DNA of 64,000 bases from Clostridia bacterium. Lineage in GTDB: Bacteria; Bacillota; Clostridia; Oscillospirales; Acutalibacteraceae. Shown here piece after piece: positions 45,637 to 53,878 of this stretch. The notes under the pieces were generated by a model, which did no database searches, had not been told where the DNA came from, and saw only the letters and a program-made list of their open reading frames with translations. The DNA is taken from NCBI GenBank assembly GCA_017502085.1, contig JAFVVQ010000019.1, positions 1-64,000 of the forward strand. Reading direction: 5' to 3'. Every line of letters begins with the position of its first letter. The first letter of the stretch is position 1. Both the position numbers and the translations under genes were made by a program.

Positions 45637-46570
45637 ATCCGTAACTTCAATTGAATATAATGAGCCCGTAACTGTTGCGGTTGACGAAGAATGGGCGGGT
45701 GAAAGAGCGGATAAACTGCTCTGTGCGGTGCTTTCGGATTATTCACGCTCTTTTGTGCAGAATCTTTTTTCGGATGAACTTGTTTTCTGCAAGGGCAGAA
45801 ATATTTCCAAAAGCTTCAAGCCGAAGTGCGGAGACGAGCTCTGCTTTACGGTGCCTGAACCCAGAATGCTTTCGCTCGAGCCTGAAAACATTCCGCTTGA
45901 GATTATGTATGAGGACAGTGAGCTGCTCGTTGTCAATAAACCGAGGGGGATGGTTGTTCATCCTGCGCCGGGTAATTATTCCGGTACGCTTGTCAATGCT
46001 CTGCTTCATCATTGCAAGGGCAATCTGTCGGGCATCAACGGTGTTATCCGTCCCGGTATTGTTCACAGAATCGACAAGGATACCAGCGGATTGTTGCTCG
46101 TTGCAAAAACCGATTCGGCACACGTTTCTCTTTCGGCTCAGATCAAAGAACATTCCCTTGCAAGGGAATACAGAGCTGTTATCCACGGCCATCTGAAAGA
46201 AACAGAGGGGACAGTTGATGCGCCAATCGGCAGAAGTCCCAATGACCGCAAAAAGATGTGTGTCACCGATAAGAATTCCAAGCACGCAATAACTCATTAT
46301 ACGGTGCTTGAAGAATACAGGGATTTTTCGTTCCTCAGGCTCAGGCTTGAAACGGGCAGAACTCATCAGATACGAGTTCATATGGCTCATCTCGGTCATC
46401 CCGTTGCGGGAGATCCGGTTTACGGACCGAAAAACGGTGTTACGTCTCTCTGCGGACAGTGCCTGCACGCGGGTTTGCTCGGTTTTATTCATCCGACAAG
46501 CGGTGAGTTTGTCCGAGTAGAATCACCTTTGCCCGAGTATTTTACAGATTTCATCAGGAGAATAAAGTGA
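45629..46570 (+). CDS. rluD: 23S rRNA pseudouridine synthase RluD family
   Basis: 313 residues. An N-terminal S4-like RNA-binding domain covers about 15-75. The catalytic domain has GIVHRIDKDTSGLLLVAKT with the nucleophilic Asp, and RLETGRTHQIRVHMAHLGHPVAGDP typical of RluC/RluD. The precise 23S positions modified are inferred from the family. It starts within the end of lspA and is followed by a HAD hydrolase gene 3 bases later. Confidence 0.93.
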   Translation: MIESVTSIEYNEPVTVAVDEEWAGERADKLLCAVLSDYSRSFVQNLFSDELVFCKGRNISKSFKPKCGDELCFTVPEPRMLSLEPENIPLEIMYEDSELLVVNKPRGMVVHPAPGNYSGTLVNALLHHCKGNLSGINGVIRPGIVHRIDKDTSGLLLVAKTDSAHVSLSAQIKEHSLAREYRAVIHGHLKETEGTVDAPIGRSPNDRKKMCVTDKNSKHAITHYTVLEEYRDFSFLRLRLETGRTHQIRVHMAHLGHPVAGDPVYGPKNGVTSLCGQCLHAGLLGFIHPTSGEFVRVESPLPEYFTDFIRRIK

Positions 46571-46573
46571 TTT

Positions 46574-47398
46574 ATGGGTACAAATAAAAATTTTTCCGAT
46601 TGGCTTATAGTTTCCGATATTGACGGAACACTTAACAATAAGGCGCGAAAACTTCCCAAAAGAAATAAGGATGCGATTGAAAAGTTTGTTGCTCAGGGCG
46701 GTCATTTTACTCTTGCATCGGGCAGAAATCCGAAGTCGATGGAAAGGCATTTCAACGGCCTGCCGATTTCAGGCACACCTGCGGTTGTTATCAACGGCGC
46801 AGGTATATATGACTTTTCAAAGCGAGAAATGATTCATTTCAGTGCGATGAACGATAATGCTATGGATATCGCAATAAAAGCCGCCAGAAAATTCTGGATG
46901 GTCGACGTGGTAGTCGTTGCCAAGGATATAATCTATATCACGGGTCTCGGTGCGTTCGGCAAGTGGTTTGTTGCAATTGATAAGTTGAATCATAAGCATA
47001 TCTACGATATCAGAAAAGTTCCGAGAGAAAATTGGGGCAAGGTTATTTTTTCGGGTCTGCCGATGCATATAACAAAGGTAAAGAAGTATTTTGAGTCGCT
47101 TAATTCCTCCGACCTGACTCTGATGTCTTCTTCTGTTGCAAGTTTTGAAATTCTTGCAGAAAATACCCATAAAGGTACGGCGGTGCTGAAACTCGCTGAA
47201 ATTCTCGGAATCGATAATGAGCATACGGGCGCAATCGGAGATTATTTCAATGATTACGATATGCTCAGAACCGTCGGTGTTCCCGCTTGTTGCGGTCAGG
47301 CACCCGACGAACTTAAGGAAATTTCGGAATTTGTTACCTGCCACTGTAATTACGGTGCGGTAGCGGATTTCCTTGAATACATTGAAACAAAAAAATAA
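46574..47398 (+). CDS. HAD-superfamily hydrolase, Cof-type (IIB)
   Basis: 274 residues. HAD motif I is VSDIDGTLNN, motif II is ASGRNPKSM-like (TLASGRN), and motif IV is AIGDYFNDYDML with a Tyr-Phe between the usual GDxxND acidic residues. A type IIB cap lies between. Members dephosphorylate sugar phosphates or cofactors; the substrate is not predictable. AGGAG is 13 bases from the ATG, longer than usual, so initiation may be coupled to rluD. Confidence 0.88.
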   Translation: MGTNKNFSDWLIVSDIDGTLNNKARKLPKRNKDAIEKFVAQGGHFTLASGRNPKSMERHFNGLPISGTPAVVINGAGIYDFSKREMIHFSAMNDNAMDIAIKAARKFWMVDVVVVAKDIIYITGLGAFGKWFVAIDKLNHKHIYDIRKVPRENWGKVIFSGLPMHITKVKKYFESLNSSDLTLMSSSVASFEILAENTHKGTAVLKLAEILGIDNEHTGAIGDYFNDYDMLRTVGVPACCGQAPDELKEISEFVTCHCNYGAVADFLEYIETKK

Positions 47399-47413
47399 CA
47401 GGAGGTGGCTGCA

Positions 47414-48256
47414 ATGGATGCAGTTATCAGAAAACAGTTAAAAATCAAGGCTTGCAAAGCAAGAATGGGTATCATTGAAGGTGTTTTCAACGCCAAGTCG
47501 GGTCATCCCGGCGGATCCCTTTCGTGTGCAGACGTTCTCACATATCTTTATTTCAATCATATGAACGTTGATCCCCAGAATCCCAAGGACGAAAACAGAG
47601 ACCGCTTTGTTCTTTCAAAGGGACACGCAGCCCCCGCCCTTTATTCGGTTCTTGCACTCAAGGGATATTTCCCCGTTGAAGAACTCAAGACTCTCAGAAA
47701 GAGCAACTCAATGCTTCAGGGTCACCCCAGTATGAAGTATACTCCCGGTGTTGATATGTGCACAGGTTCACTCGGTCAGGGTATTTCTGCTGCTTGCGGT
47801 ATGGCTCTTGGCGCAAAGCTTGACGGCAGGAATTTCAGAGTATATACCGTTCTCGGAGACGGTGAAATTCAGGAAGGTCAGGTCTGGGAAGCTGCAATGT
47901 ACGCATCGGCAAAGGGTCTTGATAACCTTGTTGCTGTTGTGGATAACAACGGTCTTCAGATTGACGGCAAAATCTCTGAAGTAAACTCACCTTATCCCAT
48001 CCCCGAAAAGTTCAAGGCTTTCGGCTGGAACGTTATTGAAATCGACGCTCACAGCTTTGACGAAATCGATGCTGCATTCAATGCTGCAGCGGAATTCAAG
48101 GGCAAACCCTCTGTTATCATTGCAAACAGTGTTAAGGGCAAGGGCGTTTCCTTTATGGAAGATCAGGTTTCGTGGCACGGAACAGCTCCCAACGCAGAGC
48201 AGTATGAGCAGGCAATGAACGAGCTTCAGCAGGCACTTGCCGAGCTTGAGGCATAA
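47414..48256 (+). CDS. Transketolase, N-terminal (thiamine diphosphate-binding) subunit
   Basis: 280 residues. KSGHPGGSLSCADVLTYLYF and the thiamine diphosphate/Mg motif GDGEIQEGQVWEAAMYA (to DNNGLQ) identify the N-terminal half of transketolase. With the next gene it forms the split enzyme common in Clostridia and archaea; it exchanges two-carbon units in the non-oxidative pentose phosphate pathway. GGAGG at 47401-47405, eight bases before ATG 47414, fixes the start; the GTG at 47405 is part of that site. The two genes are separated by 19 bases. Confidence 0.94.
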   Translation: MDAVIRKQLKIKACKARMGIIEGVFNAKSGHPGGSLSCADVLTYLYFNHMNVDPQNPKDENRDRFVLSKGHAAPALYSVLALKGYFPVEELKTLRKSNSMLQGHPSMKYTPGVDMCTGSLGQGISAACGMALGAKLDGRNFRVYTVLGDGEIQEGQVWEAAMYASAKGLDNLVAVVDNNGLQIDGKISEVNSPYPIPEKFKAFGWNVIEIDAHSFDEIDAAFNAAAEFKGKPSVIIANSVKGKGVSFMEDQVSWHGTAPNAEQYEQAMNELQQALAELEA

Positions 48257-48275
48257 GAAAGGACGGTTGTACAGT

Positions 48276-49223
48276 ATGGCAGACGTAATTAAAACAGCAA
48301 CCCGCGATGCTTACGGCAAAGCTCTCGTTGAGCTTGGCGGAATTAACGATAAAGTTGTTGTCCTTGATGCAGACCTTGCAGCGGCAACAAAAACAGGTAT
48401 GTTCAAAAAGGCATATCCCGAAAAGTTCTTTGATACGGGTATTGCAGAGAGCAATATGATGGGTGTGGCAGCAGGTCTTGCGACAACCGGCTACACGGTT
48501 TTTGCAAGTACATTCGCAATGTTTGCTGCGGGCAGAGCATATGAGCAGGTCAGAAACTCTATCGCATATCCTAACCTCAACGTTAAAATCGGTGCAACTC
48601 ACGCCGGCATCTCCGTCGGTGAAGACGGTGCAAGCCATCAGTGCTGTGAGGATATCGCTCTTATGAGAGCTATCCCCAATATGGTTATCATCAACCCCGC
48701 TGACGATATTGAAGCAAGAGCAGCGGTTCTCGCCGCCGCAGAGTACGTCGGTCCCGTTTATATGAGATTCGGCAGACTTGCTGTTCCGAGAATTTTTGAT
48801 GAAAATTATAAGTTCGAAATCGGTAAGGCAGTTGTTCTCAGCGAAGGTGCGGACGTAACAATCTGCGCAACGGGTCTTATGGTCAATGAAGCTATTCAGG
48901 CAAAGGAACTTCTTGCAGCCGAAGGTATCAGCGCTGAAATCATCAACGTTCATACCATCAAGCCTCTTGATAAGGAAACAATTCTTGCATCCGCCGCAAA
49001 AACAGGTGCGGTTGTTACTGCTGAAGAGCACAGCATCATCGGCGGTCTCGGCAGTGCCGTAGCTGAAGCTGTCTGCGAAAGCGGTAAGTGCGTTCCCGTT
49101 GTCAGACTTGGTGTCAACGATGAATTCGGCAGATCAGGTCCCGCAGCAGAATTGCTTCATATTTACGGTCTTGATGCACAGAATATAGTTGCAAAGGCAA
49201 AGCAGGCAATCTCACTCAAATAA
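48276..49223 (+). CDS. Transketolase, C-terminal subunit
   Basis: 315 residues. The pyrimidine-binding domain (LDADLAAATKT, FDTGIAESNMMGVAAGLA) and the C-terminal domain (TAEEHSIIGGLGSAVAEAV) match the second half of transketolase. It contributes the catalytic Glu (in GIAES) that activates thiamine diphosphate held by the N-terminal subunit. AAAGGA upstream places the start at ATG 48276; an in-frame extension to 48237 overlaps the first subunit gene and lacks similarity. A strong terminator follows. Confidence 0.94.
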   Translation: MADVIKTATRDAYGKALVELGGINDKVVVLDADLAAATKTGMFKKAYPEKFFDTGIAESNMMGVAAGLATTGYTVFASTFAMFAAGRAYEQVRNSIAYPNLNVKIGATHAGISVGEDGASHQCCEDIALMRAIPNMVIINPADDIEARAAVLAAAEYVGPVYMRFGRLAVPRIFDENYKFEIGKAVVLSEGADVTICATGLMVNEAIQAKELLAAEGISAEIINVHTIKPLDKETILASAAKTGAVVTAEEHSIIGGLGSAVAEAVCESGKCVPVVRLGVNDEFGRSGPAAELLHIYGLDAQNIVAKAKQAISLK

Positions 49224-49229
49224 TCTGAT

Positions 49230-49266
49230 GCGGCTGCTTTGCGATAAGGCAAGGCGGCCGCTTTTT
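49230..49266 (+). terminator. Intrinsic terminator of the transketolase operon
   Basis: Thirteen-base-pair stem GCGGCTGCTTTGC (49230-49242) with GCAAGGCGGCCGC (49249-49261), two wobble pairs, six-base loop, then TTTTT. Confidence 0.88.
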
Positions 49267-49285
49267 AAAAAAACAGGGGACAGAG

Positions 49286-51184
49286 GTGATTATTACGGAA
49301 GAACAGAATATGCCTCAATTCAGCAAAATAAAAAATTCATTTTTCAGCAGATTTTCTGCATTGAAAAACATTCCCGAAAAAGCACGTATCGCTATCATAG
49401 TCTCTGCGGCAGCGGTGATTGTGCTTCTTGCGGTTGTGATAACCGTATTGATCATTACGGGCAACAACGTTGAAAAAAACAGTGTACTTGTCTATCAGAA
49501 GGGCGACAGCACTGTGATAAGAATAAATGATAAAGAACTGATTCTCAATGAATCGGGTGCAGACGGTTTCAAAACCGAAAACAAAGAAAAGCGTGTTTAC
49601 TATACCGTTCCGTCAGAATATGACGATGAGCTTTTTGATCTTTATTACGTGGGCATCGAAAAGGGCGAAATCACTGAGCCGATAATCATTGATTTTGCCG
49701 TTGAAAAGGATTTTGACATTGCAAACGGCAAGGTTTATTATCGGAAATACAGCAGTGAAAGCCGCTCTGACGAGGGATGCATCTGCGATATAGAATCCAA
49801 TAAGATAACCGAATTTTCAACAAATGTCGATGAAATTTTTGTGATGGGTGAAGAGGGCGTATATTTCACCAAAATGCACGGTGATAATAAGGTGCTTTAC
49901 AGTTTCTTTGAAGATACCCCAAAGGAAATCAGCAGAAATATTATTGAAATACGCTCGTTCGGCAAGGCTGACAAACCGCATCTTTTTTATGAAAGCAAGC
50001 CTGTGCCGTCAAAAAATTCAACCGAACTTTATATTGTTTACGGTTCATCAGCTCCCGAGCTGATCTGCGATAATGCGGCTCAGATTATGTATGATGAATA
50101 TGTTGAGGGCGGTAATCTCTATTATTTCACGTCATCTCAGGAAAGTGTTTCATGGAGTTACGTCATCTCCGATAATTTTGCTGAGAGCGATAAAACGATG
50201 ACCAAGCCCAACAGACTCGATTATTTTGATCTGTTCGGCGTTACCGAAGCATATAATAAGGCATATGTTGCTTATCAGGATAAGCTTATCCGTGACGAAA
50301 TCCGTCAGGAGCTTGACGCCGTGGTCGCGAAGGGTGATTTTGCAGTGCCTGTCTACACTGCATTCGCATATAACGGCGAGTCTGTTGCCAGAATTGCGCA
50401 GGATGTTGACCCCGCAAGAGTTTATGCCGTTGCGCCGAAGGGAACACCGAAGATTGTCTATGAAATGACCGCCGTCAAGGCGGAAAAGACCGATATGGCA
50501 ACGCTTTCGGGTATTGCCGCAAGAAGCGGTATGGATGAAGTCATTACCTATGCGGTCAATATAGTTTCGGAAAGCGTAGAGTCAAAGGGTATGGCTATTG
50601 CCTTGGGTAAATCGGGCGGTTCTGTAAATTATGAGCTCAAGGATTACGATAAGAGCAGAACACAGTTCAGATTTTCAGAAAACGGCAATATCCTTTTCGG
50701 TATAGTCAAAGATACCGTTGGCAACAGATCAACGCTTTACGTTACCGACGTAACTGAAAATGTTTCTGATAAGAAGACGGTTTCTTCGGGTATTTCGTCA
50801 TTCGATACTCAGAAGGATTCGGTAGTTTATCTCAAAACCGATGACGGAAAATCAACGGGAGATATCTTCAGCTTTGACGGAAAAGAAACCTCCAAAATTT
50901 CAAATGCGGCGGTTGATTTTTCTGTTGACAGCAATGATTGTATCTACGTTTTCAAGGATTATAACGGATTCTATAACGAACCTCTTGCTGATTATTATGC
51001 GTATGATGACGGTGAAGAGGTTGTTGCGGGTGAGAACGTTATTATCTCAACACTGAAGGGCAGAGCAGACGGTTCAAGTGCATTTATTGAAAACCGTGAC
51101 GGTGAGACGGTGCTCAGGATTTACAGCAAGGGCAAAACAACCGATATCTGTCAGGGTGCAACAAATATTATTCTCTTTAACTGA
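49286..51184 (+). CDS. Membrane-anchored protein of unknown function, beta-rich extracellular domain
   Basis: 632 residues; no family recognised with confidence. One membrane helix lies at about 37-60 (ARIAIIVSAAAVIVLLAVVITVLII), with a short cytoplasmic N-terminus and a long external part. The external part is made of short repeated beta segments with aromatic and charged turns (GKVYYRKYS, EGVYFTKMHG, GNLYYFTSS, DSVVYLKTDDG), similar in style to beta-propeller or DUF5050-like proteins. A helical insertion of about 70 residues sits in the middle (LFGVTEAYNKAYVAYQDKLIRDEIRQELDAV..). The start GTG 49286 has AGGGGA five bases upstream, but ATG 49310 is an alternative. It shares a transcript direction with the coiled-coil gene that follows. 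Confidence 0.8.
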   Translation: MIITEEQNMPQFSKIKNSFFSRFSALKNIPEKARIAIIVSAAAVIVLLAVVITVLIITGNNVEKNSVLVYQKGDSTVIRINDKELILNESGADGFKTENKEKRVYYTVPSEYDDELFDLYYVGIEKGEITEPIIIDFAVEKDFDIANGKVYYRKYSSESRSDEGCICDIESNKITEFSTNVDEIFVMGEEGVYFTKMHGDNKVLYSFFEDTPKEISRNIIEIRSFGKADKPHLFYESKPVPSKNSTELYIVYGSSAPELICDNAAQIMYDEYVEGGNLYYFTSSQESVSWSYVISDNFAESDKTMTKPNRLDYFDLFGVTEAYNKAYVAYQDKLIRDEIRQELDAVVAKGDFAVPVYTAFAYNGESVARIAQDVDPARVYAVAPKGTPKIVYEMTAVKAEKTDMATLSGIAARSGMDEVITYAVNIVSESVESKGMAIALGKSGGSVNYELKDYDKSRTQFRFSENGNILFGIVKDTVGNRSTLYVTDVTENVSDKKTVSSGISSFDTQKDSVVYLKTDDGKSTGDIFSFDGKETSKISNAAVDFSVDSNDCIYVFKDYNGFYNEPLADYYAYDDGEEVVAGENVIISTLKGRADGSSAFIENRDGETVLRIYSKGKTTDICQGATNIILFN

Positions 51185-51198
51185 AAGGAATGTCAGCT

Positions 51199-51972
51199 AT
51201 GAGTTCAAATCAGATATTAAAAAGATCAATAATCGGCGGTTTCCGCAAGGAGGGTGTGCTTGATTATATTGAACAGCTTCAGCTTGAGATTCAGCGTCTT
51301 AAGACCGAAATATCAGAGAAGAATTCCGTTATCGATAGCCTTGAAGTATTTGAGGTGCTCTGCAGAGAAAGAAAGGCAGAAAACGATGCACTTTCGGATG
51401 AAATAAAATCTCTCGAAGAGGAGCTTGAGGTTGTTAAAGGTGAAAAAGCAAAGCTGATTGCCGATTCCGAAGTTCTTGAATCCGAAAAAATTACTCTTTC
51501 AGCGGCTATTGATGCCGTTAAATCGGAAAAATCCGATGTGGAATCAGCACTGCAGAATTCCGAGGATGAGAAGAGGGCTGCTGAAATCGCACACATTGAG
51601 GCGATTGAAAAAGTTAAAGCGGAAGAAGCGGAAAAATATAAAGCCGAGCTTGAAAAAGTCAGCTCGGAGTATGATGCCGTAATCGAAGGCTATAAGGCAA
51701 AGATTTATGCGATCGAGGATAAACTTGCCTCATTGGAAGAGCTTTACGGTAAGGCCGAAGAATGCGAAGCCGCTATTGTTGCAACCGAGGAAAAAGCTGA
51801 ACGTATCAGAAAAGAAACGGTCAAAGCCGCAGAGGATTCCATTGCTCAGGTTTCTCAGGCAAACGATAGAATCAAGACCGCACGAATCAACTATGAGGCA
51901 TCTGCGACGATGCTTCAGGCCAGTGTTGATAATCTGATGGCGGTGCTCGATTCGGTTGCTCAGGGTGATTGA
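51199..51972 (+). CDS. DivIVA-like coiled-coil protein of unknown function
   Basis: 257 residues. The N-terminus ILKRSIIGGFRKEGVLDYIE resembles the DivIVA membrane-binding turn in pattern (aliphatic, GGF-K, then a helix with YI), but no family assignment is certain. From about residue 25 to 210 it is a continuous Glu/Lys/Ala-rich coiled coil. The last 35 residues (RINYEASATMLQASVDNLMAVLDSV) form an amphipathic helix. It probably acts as a scaffold at the membrane or septum. GAAAGGA about ten bases before ATG 51199 sets the start; an in-frame ATG at 51190 touches that site. Confidence 0.75.
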   Translation: MSSNQILKRSIIGGFRKEGVLDYIEQLQLEIQRLKTEISEKNSVIDSLEVFEVLCRERKAENDALSDEIKSLEEELEVVKGEKAKLIADSEVLESEKITLSAAIDAVKSEKSDVESALQNSEDEKRAAEIAHIEAIEKVKAEEAEKYKAELEKVSSEYDAVIEGYKAKIYAIEDKLASLEELYGKAEECEAAIVATEEKAERIRKETVKAAEDSIAQVSQANDRIKTARINYEASATMLQASVDNLMAVLDSVAQGD

Positions 51973-51975
51973 TAA

Positions 51976-52503
51976 ATGGCTTCATATAACATAAATATAA
52001 ATGAACTCAAAACATATTCCGAAAAGCTCAGAGCAGGGGATATGGTGTATCTGAACGGAACGGTATTCACTTCAAGGGATGCCGCACATAAAAGGATTTT
52101 TGAACTGCTTGACGCAGGTCAGCCTCTGCCGTTCAATCTTGACGGTGCTTGTATCTATTTTGCGGGACCGACTCCGACTCCCGAGGGCATGGTCATCGGC
52201 AGCTGCGGACCGACAACTTCTTGCAGAATGGATCCCTATTCACCCCGTCTGCTTGACCTCGGTCTTGGCGCGATGATTGGTAAAGGTCAGCGCAATGAAG
52301 CGGTCTGCGATGCGATAATCAGAAACAAGGCGGTCTATTTCTGTGCCGTCGGCGGTGCGGGAGCACTGTGTGCCAAAAGCATCGTTGCTTGTGAGGAAAT
52401 AGCCTTTAAGGATCTCGGATGTGAGAGTGTCAAAAGACTTGAACTGAAGAATTTTCCCGTGGTTGTGGGAATTGACTGTTCGGGTGGCAACTTATTCAAA
52501 TAA
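51976..52503 (+). CDS. Fumarase/tartrate dehydratase beta-type subunit
   Basis: 175 residues. It matches the C-terminal domain of Fe-S hydro-lyases (class I fumarase beta, TtdB): GTVFTSRDAAHKR, YFAGPTPTPEGMVIGSCGPTTSCRMDPY and GAMIGKGQRN are typical. The usual partner, an alpha subunit of about 280 residues with the [4Fe-4S] cysteines, is not encoded nearby, so the subunit is a lone gene here. If active it would hydrate fumarate to malate with a partner elsewhere. It starts three bases after the coiled-coil gene. Confidence 0.85.
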   Translation: MASYNININELKTYSEKLRAGDMVYLNGTVFTSRDAAHKRIFELLDAGQPLPFNLDGACIYFAGPTPTPEGMVIGSCGPTTSCRMDPYSPRLLDLGLGAMIGKGQRNEAVCDAIIRNKAVYFCAVGGAGALCAKSIVACEEIAFKDLGCESVKRLELKNFPVVVGIDCSGGNLFK

Positions 52504-52506
52504 AAA

Positions 52507-52540
52507 AACGGCTTGTGATGCTGTCACAAGCCGTTTTTGT
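52507..52540. terminator. Bidirectional intrinsic terminator
   Basis: Stem ACGGCTTGTGA / TCACAAGCCGT with a five-base loop (TGCTG), flanked by A7 before and TTTTT after, between convergent genes. Confidence 0.92.
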
Positions 52541-52543
52541 TTG

Positions 52544-53707
52544 TTAATCCTCAATAAAATGTTTTGCACTCGGCAGGAAAGAGCATATGAAGGAGCAAAG
52601 TGCACCGAACATAATTCCCTTGACCGTGCCGAAAAAGATCATAAATGCTGTTACTGCGATTACGCAGGCGAGTGAAGGAACGTCAATAAACGATTTCTTG
52701 ATTTCGCCCCATTTCATGCTCTGCCAGGCACCGACGATAAGTATAACCGCACACGAAGCAACAGGGATTCTTGCAACATAATCTCTGCAAAGAAGAAGAA
52801 TCAGAACCGTCAGTATGGCTGCGGGGATACCCGCAAAACTGATTTTGCGGTGATTTCTTGCATTGAAGGGGATAAAAGCACCGGTAAAGAATGAACAGAC
52901 GAAGTTTGCGGCACCTGAAGTTGAGTAGTCAAGATTGACACCTTTTTCGATGCTGACGGAATATGCGGTGAGAATTGCAAGAGCAATACCCGAGGTTATG
53001 AATCCGATGAAATCAAGGCCGCCTCTGAAAGAGGGGAAAAGCATTTCGGATGCCTTGAAGGAATAGGTGCCGATTTCGCTTATCGTTGTAGTCATATCGG
53101 CGGGATTGAGAAAGTAATTGAGAACGAGTGATACTATGAGACCGATAAGCGGTGCTCTGACGATGCTGTCAGCTTTCTTGAATTTTCTCGGATAGGTTAT
53201 CATAATAACCATAACGATTGTGCCGTAAAGAATACCTCTCCAGTTCGGGTGGAATCCCAGTGAACGGTAGGAATCGATCATTTCGCTGAAAATGTTGCCC
53301 GTTGCACCGATTCCGAAATAGAGTGTTGTTTCAAGAACAGTGACGGTTACGGCGGTTGCAACCATAATTGCGATGGCTACGGGTTTGAAAACGACTTTTC
53401 TGAAATCGAAACCCGAAAGACCGAGTGCCAGAAGAATGAGACCTCCGAGTGCAACGGCAGCCGCCGTAGTCGGTGCACCGAATTCTCTGAACGTCTGCGA
53501 AACGACGAGGTATGATGTGAAAACAGGCATAATCAAACGTGTTCTTTTTACCGAAACAAGCAGGCATGCCGCAACGGCTCCGATCATACCGCCCGCGACT
53601 CCGATTCCCGAGCATACCGCCATGCTCAGCGCAAGCGGAAAAACAATCGAGAATATATATGTTGATTCGGAAACAAATTCCGAAATGTTATTTTTGTTAA
53701 AACTCAA
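52544..53707 (-). CDS. SulP/SLC26-like anion permease lacking a STAS domain
   Basis: 387 residues with about ten to twelve hydrophobic segments. The membrane core resembles SulP transporters: an early Gly-rich pair of helices (FPLALSMAVCSGIGVAGGMIGA), a middle ALAILTAYSVSIEKG segment, and a late IPVASCAVILIVGAWQSMKW stretch. SulP proteins usually carry a cytoplasmic STAS domain of about 100 residues at the C-terminus; this one stops soon after the last helix (FLPSAKHFIED). The substrate (sulfate, bicarbonate, dicarboxylate) is unknown. The start is TTG with GGGGAG upstream. Confidence 0.7.
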   Translation of the reverse strand: MSFNKNNISEFVSESTYIFSIVFPLALSMAVCSGIGVAGGMIGAVAACLLVSVKRTRLIMPVFTSYLVVSQTFREFGAPTTAAAVALGGLILLALGLSGFDFRKVVFKPVAIAIMVATAVTVTVLETTLYFGIGATGNIFSEMIDSYRSLGFHPNWRGILYGTIVMVIMITYPRKFKKADSIVRAPLIGLIVSLVLNYFLNPADMTTTISEIGTYSFKASEMLFPSFRGGLDFIGFITSGIALAILTAYSVSIEKGVNLDYSTSGAANFVCSFFTGAFIPFNARNHRKISFAGIPAAILTVLILLLCRDYVARIPVASCAVILIVGAWQSMKWGEIKKSFIDVPSLACVIAVTAFMIFFGTVKGIMFGALCSFICSFLPSAKHFIED

Positions 53708-53739
53708 AATAATCTCCCCAATCAGTTGTGTACCTTGAT

Positions 53740-53768
53740 ATTTTACAATAAATGTAAAAAGTATACAA
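53740..53768 (-). promoter_or_regulatory. Promoter of the SulP-like gene
   Basis: Minus strand: TTGTAT (53763-53768), 17-base spacer, TAAAAT (53740-53745). It is about 33 bases before the TTG start codon. Confidence 0.6.
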
Positions 53769-53828
53769 GCTTTTTTACAAATCTTTTAAAAAATTATTGT
53801 TTTAAGTATGGTAATATCGTTTTATTTA

Positions 53829-53837
53829 TGTTAAAAT
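53829..53837 (+). promoter_or_regulatory. Possible extended -10 promoter of the second MBL gene
   Basis: TGT followed by TAAAAT (53832-53837); the -35 region is poor. The 170-base gap 53708-53878 holds this and the opposing promoter and is very AT-rich. Confidence 0.35.
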
Positions 53838-53878
53838 ATATCGATTATAAATTATCGTAGATTACAATGGGGATTTAT

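Noticed and set aside
48153-49031. Open frame of about 290 codons on the minus strand, cysteine-rich
   Set aside because: Antisense to transketolase; Cys-rich composition is the mirror of Ala codons (GCA/GCT) in the real gene.
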